Assembly (NCBI GenBank): GCA_900128395.1
Contig: LT649918.1
Coordinates: 1 to 11,576, forward strand
Length of the DNA stretch: 11,576 nucleotides
Source of the DNA: Stramenopiles sp. TOSAG23-2
Lineage: Eukaryota > Sar
Direction of reading: 5' to 3'
The notes below the pieces were generated by a model. The model was not told the DNA's origin. It saw nothing but the letters and a program-made list of their open reading frames with translations, and did no database searches. The translations under genes and the position numbers were made by a program. Of this stretch, positions 1 through 8,954 are shown piece after piece. Within the stretch, counting starts at the first letter, position 1, and each line of letters starts with the position of its first letter.

Positions 1-458
1 TATTTGATGATTATTTTTATATGATAATAATTCCTGAAATGTTATTGATTTTTTTGAGGCAAAATATCGCCATCACATCGCCATCAATTAAAACTCTGCC
101 TAAGGCTGGGAGACCACCCAACTCTCAACATCATATTTTTTTGGCCATTCATCATCCCACAGTACAGTGGATCAGCAAAAAAGAGCCAGAAGCGCCAACA
201 ACAAACATGAATGAAGAATTTTTTAAAAATATAGATATGTGCATATATCATATACAGTGAGTGTGTAAAGTAAATATTATATTATTAGGTAAAATAATAC
301 TTAGATAAGAACGTTTAACAGTACAAAGAATTATATAATATATATATATATTTAATAATAATACATTGTAGTATATAGATAGGTATACAAAAAAGTTTTA
401 CTGGCGAAGAACAAATTATATATTATATATATATATATATAAGTCAATTTGAAAGAAA
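1..458. other. upstream region of ABCE1, no confident gene
   Basis: This stretch is AT-rich and carries TA-dinucleotide runs near 337-351 and 423-440, the latter ending about 18 bases before the ABCE1 start. Positions about 60-210 are less AT-rich and more complex, and could be promoter sequence or a remnant or exon of another gene. No reading frame there has recognisable domains. A near-perfect 11-base tandem duplication (atcgccatcac, then atcgccatcaa) lies at 66-87. An open frame at 21-260 has no similarity I can recognise. Confidence 0.6.
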
Positions 459-2549
459 ATGCCACCAAAAAAGAAGAAAGGACACGCACGTAAAGGCGGT
501 AAAGATGACGCGACGTTAACTAGGATTGCCATCATAAGCAGTGAGAAGTGTAAGCCAAAAAAATGCAAACAGGAATGTAAAAAGTATTGTCCAGTAGTGC
601 GCATGGGAAAAATTTGCATCGAAGTGGCACCAACTTCTAAAATCGCATGGGTGAGTGAAGAACTGTGTATTGGTTGTGGTATATGTGTCAAGAAATGCCC
701 TTTCAATGCAGTATCTATTATCAACCTCCCAAAAAATCTACAAGCTGAGACAACTCATAGATATGGACCAAATTCTTTCAAGCTTCATAGATTGCCGTCG
801 CCTAGACCCGGTCAAGTTCTAGGGCTTGTTGGGACAAACGGTATCGGAAAAAGTACAGCCTTGAAAATCTTGGCTGGTAAACTTAAACCTAACCTTGGTA
901 GGTTCGATAATCCACCAGACTGGCAAGAGATTCTTAAATATTTTAGAGGATCTGAACTTCAGAATTATTTCACTAAAATATTGGAAGATAATATAAAATG
1001 TGTTATGAAACCACAGTGGGTTGATCATATACCGCGAGCTATTAAAGGGCAAGTTGGAAAAATTCTCCGTAGCAAAGATAAACGTGGTTCAATCGATAAA
1101 GTTCTTGAATACCTTGATTTAAAACATCTTGAAAACCGTGAAAGTAAGTTATTATTATATATCTATACACACACACTTAAAACGTATATAGTCTTATAGC
1201 ACCAATACCCTTCGCTCTACAAACAAAATGCAAGGACTAACATTTCTTGGATTAATTTAGTTGCCTATCTGTCTGGTGGCGAACTTCAACGTTTTGCAAT
1301 TGCCGTCGTATCTGTTCAAGATGCAGACATGTATATGTTTGATGAGCCTACTAGTTATTTGGATGTAAAACAACGATTGCAGGCTGGCGTAGTTATTCGG
1401 GAACTTCTTGGTGAAAATTGGGATGATCCAGAAGCGAAAGTGGATGATTCGAAACAAAAAGCAAAATATGTCATTGTAGTAGAACACGATCTTGCTGTGT
1501 TAGATTATTTATCAGATTACATATGCTGTCTTTATGGTAAACCTGGTGGGTATGGTGTTGTTACCATGCCTTTCAGTGTAAGAGATGGAATAAATATCTT
1601 CCTTGCTGGATTTATTCCAACTGAAAATTTGAGATTTCGCGATACCGGGCTTAGTTTCAAAGTACAATCAGTAACAGACCATTCTTCCAAGAAAAGCAGT
1701 AAGCAAGAGGCTGGGAAAAAACCAGTAGAGATAGGAACGACTACATATCCGAGCATGACCAAAACAATGGTATCAAAGAAGAAAAAATCAAAATTTATTT
1801 TGCATGTAAAGGAGGGTTCCTTTAAAGAAGGTGAGATTATTGTATTACTAGGGGAAAACGGTTGTGGAAAAACGACATTTATACGCATGTTAGCTGGCAT
1901 ACAAAAAGCTGATGGTGCTGATGGGGAGGATGCAGATTCAAAATCAAAAGGCGTCCCTGAGCTACACGTCAGTTACAAGCCCCAAAAAATTCAGCCGAAA
2001 TTCAGAGGCACAGTTCGTGAATTGCTACAAAATAAAATACGAAAAGCTATGGCACATACACAATTTCAAACAGATGTTATGAAACCAATGTCTATTGAAC
2101 CAATCATTGATAACGAAGTTAAGACCTTGTCTGGTGGGGAATTGCAACGGGTGGCAATAACATTATCGTTAGGTGTGCCAGCTCAAGTATATCTAATTGA
2201 TGAACCTTCGGCATATTTGGACTCTGAACAGCGTATTACTGCTGCTAAAGTCATTAAGCGATATATCATTAATGCAAAGAAGACGGCATTTATAGTAGAG
2301 CACGATTTTATCATGGCCACATATTTAGCAGACAGAGTAGTAGTTTATACAGGACAACCAGGGATTGAATGTACTGCTGGCAACCCAACAAATTTACTTC
2401 AAGGCATGAATCAATTTTTAAAGCAGCTAAATGTAACATTTAGACGAGATCCAACAAATTTCCGTCCAAGGATTAATAAATTAAATTCTCAAAAAGATAA
2501 AGAGCAAAAAGCTAAAGGTGCATATTTTTTCTTGGATTCAGAGACTTAA
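459..2549 (+). CDS. ABCE1: ABCE1/Rli1 ribosome-recycling ATPase, two exons
   Basis: The CDS is join(459..1143,1261..2549) and encodes 657 residues. ABCE1 (Rli1, RNase L inhibitor) is the cytosolic iron-sulfur ABC ATPase that splits ribosomes after termination and also works in initiation. The N-terminal ferredoxin-like part shows Cys31, 36, 40, 44 and then Cys70, 73, 76, 80, the pattern for two 4Fe-4S clusters. The first nucleotide-binding domain has Walker A GTNGIGKS (125-132), signature LSGGE (232-236), Asp256-Glu257 of Walker B and His304. The second has GENGCGKT (426-433), LSGGE (518-522), Asp542-Glu543 and His576. The C-terminus ends in YFFLDSET, close to the family's YFFLD ending. It is longer than the human protein (about 599) because of a Lys-rich N-terminal extension, a charged insert near 279-296 and an acidic insert near 446-458. 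The ATG at 459 is preceded by an in-frame TGA at 450-452. Exon joining restores the residues Ile-Ala-Tyr before LSGGE, as the family needs. Confidence 0.97.
1144..1260 (+). other. spliceosomal intron of ABCE1 (117 nt)
   Basis: The donor is GTAAGT at 1144-1149 and the acceptor is TTTAG ending at 1260. An ACTAAC branch-like motif at 1236-1241 lies about 20 bases before the acceptor. Reading through gives a stop (TAG at 1197-1199), while removal joins a phase-1 codon (A + TT = Ile). The join restores the ABCE1 sequence directly before the LSGGE signature. Confidence 0.95.
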
Positions 2550-3016
2550 TGTTTGGTGTAAGAATTTTGTGATATTTTTGGGGAAATATTTTCTTATTAC
2601 ATCATTTTAAATATATATATATATATATGATATGCATATTAAACATGTGTATATATATATATATAATATTTACCGAACGCGTACAAATCTTGTTGCGAAT
2701 ACGTATATAATAATAATATAAGTACGAAGCGTCCGTATGATACTCGTATGAGATCAGGTGTATATTTTAATTTTTAAAAATAATATAATACTTCGTATAA
2801 GTAAAGCTAATATGCATTAAAAAAAATAAAAAAAATACACGCGTATATTTTATATTTAAAATAATACGTAATAAAAATAAGTAAAAAATCTCCTCCTTTT
2901 TTTTTGATAAAATAATAATGATGTGTTTAAAATCTCTAATATAAAAGTTGATGGTTAAAATCTAAGTTAATCATATATATATATCATATCATATATATAT
3001 ATATGCATATATATTA

Positions 3017-3028
3017 TACGAATTCGTA
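3017..3028. repeat. 12-bp perfect palindrome tacgaattcgta
   Basis: The sequence equals its own reverse complement and is centred on GAATTC. It sits in the convergent intergenic region, with other TACGA/TCGTA words nearby. Confidence 0.7.
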
Positions 3029-3031
3029 ATA

Positions 3032-3049
3032 ATTTTACTCGTGTAAAAT
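3032..3049. repeat. hairpin, 7-bp stem attttac/gtaaaat with TCGT loop
   Basis: A perfect seven-base inverted repeat with a four-base loop lies only four bases after the palindrome at 3017-3028. It falls within the likely 3' flank of both convergent genes. Confidence 0.6.
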
Positions 3050-3134
3050 ATATATGCTTTGCTCAATATTTGATAAAAGTACGAGTAAATATATAAATGA
3101 CATCATATAATATATATAAATGCATATTTATTGA

Positions 3135-3149
3135 ATACGAACTTCGTAT
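3135..3149. repeat. inverted repeat atacgaa-c-ttcgtat
   Basis: Two perfect seven-base arms flank a single central base. The word acttcgtata (3141-3150) also occurs at 2790-2799 in the same orientation. Confidence 0.6.
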
Positions 3150-3235
3150 ACGTCGTATCATATTTAAAAAATAATATTTTTATTTCATATCGTGTGTGTA
3201 AGGATTTTAAAAAAATAAAAAAATGTATCATAGGA

Positions 3236-3270
3236 TGTGTGCGTAAAATTAAAAATTTTACACGCACACA
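3236..3270. repeat. long inverted repeat with AAA loop
   Basis: The left arm at 3236-3250 (tgtgtgcgtaaaatt) pairs with 3254-3270 around a three-base AAA loop. All 15 left-arm bases pair, and the right arm has a two-base bulge. This is the strongest hairpin in the convergent intergenic region, about 190 bases downstream of the WD40-PPR stop. Confidence 0.75.
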
Positions 3271-3372
3271 AAAGCAATTCGAATATTTTTTTCTTACGAG
3301 ACACCTCTTATAATTTTCGTACAGGTATTATTCACACTCACACTACAACATTATTTTTAATTAAACAAACAA

Positions 3373-3390
3373 ACACACACACACACACAC
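3373..3390. repeat. (AC)9 microsatellite
   Basis: Nine uninterrupted AC units follow aacaaac repeats. They lie in the predicted 3' flank of the WD40-PPR gene. Confidence 0.9.
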
Positions 3391-3456
3391 GCACAAGGAA
3401 TTACACACTGCACCAAAACTATTTTTTTTTTGTCTCTCTATTGCAGCAGGATTTTT

Positions 3457-6400
3457 TTATTTTTTTTCTTCCTCGTCTATAAATGAAACGAAATTCTCAA
3501 TATTTTCAAACATTTCTATTTGTGGTTTCTTCCATAAAAAGTCTATAGATTTTTTTGAAGAATTTAATTTTAACAACAATCTATTATTGCGCAAATGAGC
3601 CCTTATGTTTTGTACACATTTCATTCCTTCATTGTTATATGACATTTCTAATACAGCTGTAGCTTTTTCCAAAACTTCCGATAAATCCAATGGGGTCCTT
3701 AAATGATCAATTTCATATGCTAAAGAGTCTAACAATGCTTTTGATACAGTTAAACCTGGCCATCCATACTTCTGCTGCTTCAATTTGCCAAAATCAGCAC
3801 TGTTTTGATATTTTGTATAATTGCGTTTTCTTTTTCGCTTCAATTTCCAAGTCTCTAATAAAGCAAATGCTTCCTCGGTGTCTCTGTTCGTAGCAAACAC
3901 ATATGCTGCACTTATGTAACCTTTGTCAGTCGGTATCATTCCTTTGCTTGATAATTCTTCCAAAATTGACCTCGTGGTTTTAATATCTACAACTCTTGCA
4001 GCACCTTCCAAGAGTAAGGATAAAGTAGACGCGCCAGGTTTTAAATTTGCATCTTTTGTCTCTTTCATTTTTTCAACAACTCGTTTTGCTTTTGCCAATT
4101 CTTGGCAGCGCACAAGACCAAATAAATATGCTTCGTATGTAAACACGTCCATTTGCAATCCATTTTCTGGACTTTTCAGCTCTTTGTGCATCGTTTCGAG
4201 AAGTTTTAAATGTTTTGCTCTACCGGCACCGTAAAATAAGTTTGTAAATGTTTTTAAATTTGGTCGAATTCCATTTTTTTTCATGGAACCAAAAATATAC
4301 ATAGCTCCATCAATATCAACGCTAAATATCTTGGACGATTTTGAAGCATTTGATGCGTCTATCTTATCAATTGTATTACTACTAGCACTTTTCGGGGTAC
4401 AATATGATTTAATGACATTATTGTACAAATCTATAGAAATTTTGATATTTCGACGTTCCATTTCATGTATAATCTTTTTACACCCTGGTAAATAATTCAC
4501 TTCGATACATGCATGCAAGACAAGGGTGTATAAGTCATCCCCTGGGCGGATGCCTTGCCTTTTCATTTCAATTAATAATTGACATGTTTTTTCTGCATCA
4601 CCACTATCTTTGTAGGCATTTGTTAAGGCTATCCAGGATTCTCTTGTTACTGGCATTCCTAATCGTACCATTTTGTCAAAAATTTCTTGTGAGAATCGAG
4701 GCCTTTTGGCACGACCACTTGCAGAAATTAATTCATGAAAACAGTCTTGGGGTGGTAATAAATTGCTTTTCAGGCAAATGTAAAGCACCCGCCTTGCCGA
4801 TTTCAGTTGTGGGGGATAAGCTCTGCACAACGTTTTGATTAAATCAGTCATTGCTTTAACATTGACAGTCTCTTTCTTTGCGGCAACAGATTTGCCTTTA
4901 TTATGCCCTTTTGCAGCTAGCCGAAGTCTCGTTTTAATATTATCTATGTCCATTGTTGAAGATCCTAAATTTACTTTGAGGTTTTTTCCAGCAGGTGCAT
5001 TTTTCGGAATTAATGCCGCCTCGACTAATTCCTGAACCATTTCATTGGCTCTATCTGTATTTCCAATGCGAACATAAGCACTTATTAAGGAACCATGGCA
5101 TTCTCCCAGTAATGTAATCCCAAAAGTTTTCATAATTTCAACAATGTTTAAAGCTTCATCAATATGCAATCCTCTACAAAATGCAGTTACTAATTTGGAA
5201 CAGGACTCTGATAAGGACGGGATGGAAGAGGTACTGTTTTGTTTCTTTGGAAAATGTTTCCGGAATGACTTTCTTCTATCGTTATGTGAATTAGACGAAA
5301 TTTCCTCCCAGTTCGTTTTTTTGAGTGTTTCATTTGCAACATTTAATGGGTCTAAGAATTCAACCGCTTTCAGTTTATTATCATCTAAAATAATTAAATC
5401 ATCATTATCATCATCTCCATTTTTATGATCTTCATTAGTATAAATAAATTTGTCTAACAAGACACAACCATATACTATACTACTTAATGAATATTGATCA
5501 TGTTCCACATTATTTTCGATCAACAAGTTATTTAACTCTACGAAACTATCCACTGAAGCCACAGATGCAAAAGTCAATATTGCAAAACCTATTGTCTTCG
5601 AAGAGACTGAATTTGCATCCTCTTTGATTTTTTCCAATACAAATGTCTGTGCCACTTCAACAGATTTACTTGCATATGCCCCTTCCAATAAAATTTCGAA
5701 AGTCTTAAAATTAGTAGATGTACCGACTTCCTCCATGTATTTGACAATTGAAACTGCTTCTACCATGTTAAACCGTTTGCAATGCGCATCAATCAAAGCA
5801 TTGTACACAGATACATCTACTGATACCCCAGAGCGTTTAATTGATTCGAAATGTTCTACAGCTAAATCAATTTTATTTGCCTTGACACATGCATTTAGCA
5901 ATATTGATTGACTTCGGGGATTTGGTTTGACGTCGAATACACGATGCATACGTGCACTAAATTTGAAAGCCTCATCAGGACTGTTTTTTCCTTTGTCTCC
6001 AAAATATACTAAAAATGTATTTACATCTAAAATACTCGGAATATCATTTGCAACGGCATGTATATCATTTGATGTCCTTTTTGTTGCATTTAAGTATTCT
6101 TTCTCCATGTGTTTCACTAACTCTAATGCATTTTTCCATTGCTTTGTATACAGATACCCAGATAATAAAAAACGTTTTAAACCAATATTTTCATTTCCCA
6201 AAACATTTTCAATTTTATCTAAATAGATTTGCTCCGATTCTAAGTTTTGTTTTTCCTTGATCATTTTTTTAAGCATAGTCTCGCAAAACGTTTCATTTGC
6301 TTCTTTTCTACCAAAAAATCCAATTTCTTTACTTTTCATTTCTTCAATTTCTTTTATCGCTTCATTAATTTTATCATTTTTGCATAGTGCATTTACCATA

Positions 6401-8670
6401 AGTGTATGATCCTTGATGATAAATTTTAAACGTGCTTTTAACATTTCCTTCTTTATAAAATACATGCCATCAATATCGTTTGTATGGTATTTAGCCAATA
6501 AAAGCGAACGATACGCTCCAGCTCTACATGGGATACCTAACCGTTGCATTTCTTGTAGAATTTGATACGCTAACGTAATTTCTCCAATTCTTGAAAACAT
6601 AGAAGACAATGAGTCATATACAATTTCATTCGGTATAACACCAGATCGTTTCATTTGCACTATAACTTTACGGGCAAACTGAACACAAGGATTTTTCTCC
6701 TTTAATTCAATTTTAAATGTGTTCTCATTTTTCTCAGCCAAATATTCAAACATGTCTAACGCGGACTGTATTGGGGGTTTTTCGCCATGAAGCCGGCATG
6801 ACGAAAATATTTGTAATGCCATTTCAGTGTCATTGCATAACAAACTTATTTGAATGGCGATTGTTATTATGTCCGCAGTTGGCCATACACGTTCTCTTTT
6901 CATTTGTTTCAACATTTCGAACGTATCGATTGGAAATTGTCTTAAACTTCGTTGTAAGATTCGCTTGCCGATGAATGGAGTGTTTGGGTCTTTCAGCTGA
7001 TTTATTGTATTATGACAGGTTTCTTTCATAGAGTCCAAGTTTCGTATAAATGATTTCATTTCATCAGATGCAATATTTTCTTGTGATGCTTTTGCTAAAT
7101 TTAACATGCGTTTTTCAAAACTTGCACCCACTTTTTTGTCTACTATTTTTGTTTCTTGCGATAAATCTTCTACTACATCTTTGTTATTGGTACCCTCGAT
7201 ACTTGAAATTGGAGAAGCTTTGGTGGAAGAACTACTTTCAGTTTCTAGTGTATATTTCCAAAAATCTAAACCTCCATCATTGTATCCAATAGATATCATA
7301 TCAGTATGCTTACTTGTGCTTGTTGATATTGACGTTGGTACTCCGCTATTTCCTGGTTTTAGCATATGTAAAACTTCCCCGGTATCCATGGATACAGCAA
7401 CAGTACGATGCACAGATCCATATTTTTTTGAGTTTGAGCCTGAAATTATTAAAGACCGGATGCCGTGGTCTGGACTGTACATTATTTTCGAAAGTTGAAT
7501 ATCTTCGATATGATCATGAAGGTCCTCATTTGTCTTTGAATTGTTTATATCAACATAATTTAATTCCCGTATCTTTAAACCCATGCGAAGGTCATGTACA
7601 ACCATTATATCTAAGTTTGAGCGATGTCCACTGGTATGAGATGAAGTGAAATTTGTTATTGCATTTGTAAATGGATGGAAACTTTCTCGTTTTTTTCTAT
7701 TGGGAATAGCGTGAAGTTTTACTGCGATATTCAACGACGCGCGTCTTAAACGGTGGCTTACTGTTTTTGCAAGTTTTTGTCCTAATATTGGTTTTAAATT
7801 TTTTGTTGATTTTGATTGTACGTGGGCAGATCGAAGAAGGTCATGTTTGTATTTTCCATTGTTGCCAAGTTTATCAAGCGTTATGTCGTTATCATTATCA
7901 TATTCTAAAGAGTTGTAATTATAATGAGATATTCCAGTACTATATATGACTCCATTGTCATGCACAACTTCTCCCACTGGGCTACGGTGACCTTCCATTA
8001 TTTGTATACAAGGATCAGGTAGCCTGGTATCCCATAATCGGATTGTTTTGTCTAATGATGAGGACAAAAGTATCGTACGACTAGGCCCCCATGAATTAAG
8101 AACTTTAGTCGATGTTACGGTGTCTGTATGGCTTCGTAATATCCGTGCACAGTCTCCAAATTCCCGTTGCCACACGCGTATTGTGGGTTCTCTTTGTCGG
8201 GATATTGTCTCCCGGCTTGAGCTGATAAGCAGCTCTTCAAAAATTATCATATTGTTTACATTATCTACTTTGCGATCATGACCTCTTTTCCCTAAAGAAT
8301 TTGAATTTCTAAACGTCGTACAAATACTCCCAGTTAACAAATCAAAGCAACGAATTAAACCACCTTTAGTTCCAGTATAAAGTCTACCCGCACCATCGTC
8401 TTCAAAACTGGCTGAAAGACACTGTACAGGATCGTTTATTCCTCCTGAAATTGCTGTAGAAGTAAAATACTCAAAGACACATTCATTTTGATACGAATCC
8501 CAACATTGTATATGGCCATCGGAAGATACAGAAAATAAATATTGATCTTTTAGGGTTCTATTTTTTGCAACTTTGCCAGGAATAACTCCACAACCAATAC
8601 AATCAACAACTGCCGAATCGTGTCCAAACTCAGGGGAAACAGATAAAAATGTTTTTCGACTTGTGTTCAT
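3457..8670 (-). CDS. WD40-repeat / pentatricopeptide-repeat (PPR) fusion protein
   Basis: A single uninterrupted frame of 1,737 residues starts at the ATG at 8670-8668. In-frame sequence extends upstream only to a TAA at 8737-8739 and holds no other ATG. Residues about 39-475 resemble a WD40 propeller: blade ends CWD (56-58), RCFD (107-110), RVWQ (165-168), RLWD (211-214), a GH dipeptide near 227-228, and a last blade ending DFWK (469-472). Residues about 565-1610 hold roughly 15-18 PPR motifs. Several keep an exact 35-residue spacing, for example starts at 681, 716, 751; 917, 952, 987; and 1342, 1377. An acidic then basic linker (about 1080-1145) and a Ser-rich insert inside one repeat (about 1424-1451) interrupt the array. 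The tail is basic (KRKRKR near 1611-1616), then acidic. PPR proteins bind single-stranded RNA, usually in mitochondria or plastids; the target here is unknown. The N-terminus is Ser/Thr-rich with some Arg/Lys, but no clear transit peptide can be assigned. Confidence 0.9.
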   Translation of the reverse strand: MNTSRKTFLSVSPEFGHDSAVVDCIGCGVIPGKVAKNRTLKDQYLFSVSSDGHIQCWDSYQNECVFEYFTSTAISGGINDPVQCLSASFEDDGAGRLYTGTKGGLIRCFDLLTGSICTTFRNSNSLGKRGHDRKVDNVNNMIIFEELLISSSRETISRQREPTIRVWQREFGDCARILRSHTDTVTSTKVLNSWGPSRTILLSSSLDKTIRLWDTRLPDPCIQIMEGHRSPVGEVVHDNGVIYSTGISHYNYNSLEYDNDNDITLDKLGNNGKYKHDLLRSAHVQSKSTKNLKPILGQKLAKTVSHRLRRASLNIAVKLHAIPNRKKRESFHPFTNAITNFTSSHTSGHRSNLDIMVVHDLRMGLKIRELNYVDINNSKTNEDLHDHIEDIQLSKIMYSPDHGIRSLIISGSNSKKYGSVHRTVAVSMDTGEVLHMLKPGNSGVPTSISTSTSKHTDMISIGYNDGGLDFWKYTLETESSSSTKASPISSIEGTNNKDVVEDLSQETKIVDKKVGASFEKRMLNLAKASQENIASDEMKSFIRNLDSMKETCHNTINQLKDPNTPFIGKRILQRSLRQFPIDTFEMLKQMKRERVWPTADIITIAIQISLLCNDTEMALQIFSSCRLHGEKPPIQSALDMFEYLAEKNENTFKIELKEKNPCVQFARKVIVQMKRSGVIPNEIVYDSLSSMFSRIGEITLAYQILQEMQRLGIPCRAGAYRSLLLAKYHTNDIDGMYFIKKEMLKARLKFIIKDHTLMVNALCKNDKINEAIKEIEEMKSKEIGFFGRKEANETFCETMLKKMIKEKQNLESEQIYLDKIENVLGNENIGLKRFLLSGYLYTKQWKNALELVKHMEKEYLNATKRTSNDIHAVANDIPSILDVNTFLVYFGDKGKNSPDEAFKFSARMHRVFDVKPNPRSQSILLNACVKANKIDLAVEHFESIKRSGVSVDVSVYNALIDAHCKRFNMVEAVSIVKYMEEVGTSTNFKTFEILLEGAYASKSVEVAQTFVLEKIKEDANSVSSKTIGFAILTFASVASVDSFVELNNLLIENNVEHDQYSLSSIVYGCVLLDKFIYTNEDHKNGDDDNDDLIILDDNKLKAVEFLDPLNVANETLKKTNWEEISSNSHNDRRKSFRKHFPKKQNSTSSIPSLSESCSKLVTAFCRGLHIDEALNIVEIMKTFGITLLGECHGSLISAYVRIGNTDRANEMVQELVEAALIPKNAPAGKNLKVNLGSSTMDIDNIKTRLRLAAKGHNKGKSVAAKKETVNVKAMTDLIKTLCRAYPPQLKSARRVLYICLKSNLLPPQDCFHELISASGRAKRPRFSQEIFDKMVRLGMPVTRESWIALTNAYKDSGDAEKTCQLLIEMKRQGIRPGDDLYTLVLHACIEVNYLPGCKKIIHEMERRNIKISIDLYNNVIKSYCTPKSASSNTIDKIDASNASKSSKIFSVDIDGAMYIFGSMKKNGIRPNLKTFTNLFYGAGRAKHLKLLETMHKELKSPENGLQMDVFTYEAYLFGLVRCQELAKAKRVVEKMKETKDANLKPGASTLSLLLEGAARVVDIKTTRSILEELSSKGMIPTDKGYISAAYVFATNRDTEEAFALLETWKLKRKRKRNYTKYQNSADFGKLKQQKYGWPGLTVSKALLDSLAYEIDHLRTPLDLSEVLEKATAVLEMSYNNEGMKCVQNIRAHLRNNRLLLKLNSSKKSIDFLWKKPQIEMFENIENFVSFIDEEEKK

Positions 8671-8693
8671 TGTGTTGAAAGTCTGGTTCTCAT
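8667..8693 (-). promoter_or_regulatory. 8-codon upstream ORF overlapping the WD40-PPR start (ATGA)
   Basis: An ATG at 8693-8691 opens a frame of eight sense codons (MRTRLSTQ) that ends in TGA at 8669-8667. The TGA overlaps the main ATG at 8670-8668 in an ATGA arrangement, in a different frame. If the transcript begins upstream of 8693, scanning ribosomes meet this ATG first, and main-frame translation would need leaky scanning or reinitiation. Whether it lies in the mRNA is unknown. Confidence 0.4.
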
Positions 8694-8940
8694 TGCGAGT
8701 AAAGTAATATAAAAAAAAGGAGGTGGACAAAGATATTTATATCAAGTTATATATGTATGCGTATTTGTGTGTGATAATATTTTATCTAGAGAGATAGTTT
8801 ACAGTCTCGACACAACCGTTATTAATCTTCTCTTATTTATATTATAGTGCTATATATTATTATAAAAATTATAATAATAATGGTGGTGGTGCAATGAAGA
8901 ATATATTACCTGGTAAATTATTATTATTGTAACAACAATA

Positions 8941-8954
8941 GACTACCGGTAGTC
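8941..8954. repeat. 14-bp perfect palindrome gactaccggtagtc
   Basis: The sequence equals its own reverse complement. It directly abuts the 9-base tandem repeat starting at 8955 and shares the GACTAC word with it. Confidence 0.8.

Larger units (their letters stand above)
2550..3456. other. convergent intergenic region, AT-rich with short inverted repeats
   Basis: This region lies between the ABCE1 stop and the stop of the opposing WD40-PPR gene, so it must hold both 3' UTRs. It contains AT microsatellites (2611-2628, 2650-2662, about 2971-3014), an (AC)9 run at 3373-3390 and many homopolymer A/T tracts. It also holds inverted repeats built from TACGA/TCGTA words. No AATAAA signal was assigned with confidence for either gene. 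Open frames near 3131-3313 and 3237-3482 are low-complexity and carry no recognisable domains. Confidence 0.8.

Noticed and set aside
416-724. minus-strand frame opposite ABCE1 exon 1
   Set aside because: It is the antisense shadow of the ferredoxin-like part of ABCE1 and ends in a tract encoded by the AT microsatellite.
1144-1260. ABCE1 as two separate genes or a frameshifted pseudogene
   Set aside because: GTAAGT, ACTAAC and TTTAG are all present, and exact splicing restores the conserved protein, so the break is an intron.
2790-3150. acttcgtata words resembling a loxP arm
   Set aside because: Only about ten bases match. The two copies are in the same orientation and some 350 bases apart, and there is no 8-base spacer with opposed 13-base arms. 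This is chance similarity in AT-rich DNA.
3131-3482. two short plus-strand open frames in the convergent gap
   Set aside because: They are low-complexity (Phe, Lys, Ile, Thr-His repeats from microsatellites), and the first begins at a non-ATG codon.
8671-8730. longer start for the WD40-PPR protein at 8730
   Set aside because: The codon there is TTG. The first in-frame ATG is at 8670, and nothing in the extra 20 residues argues for non-ATG initiation.
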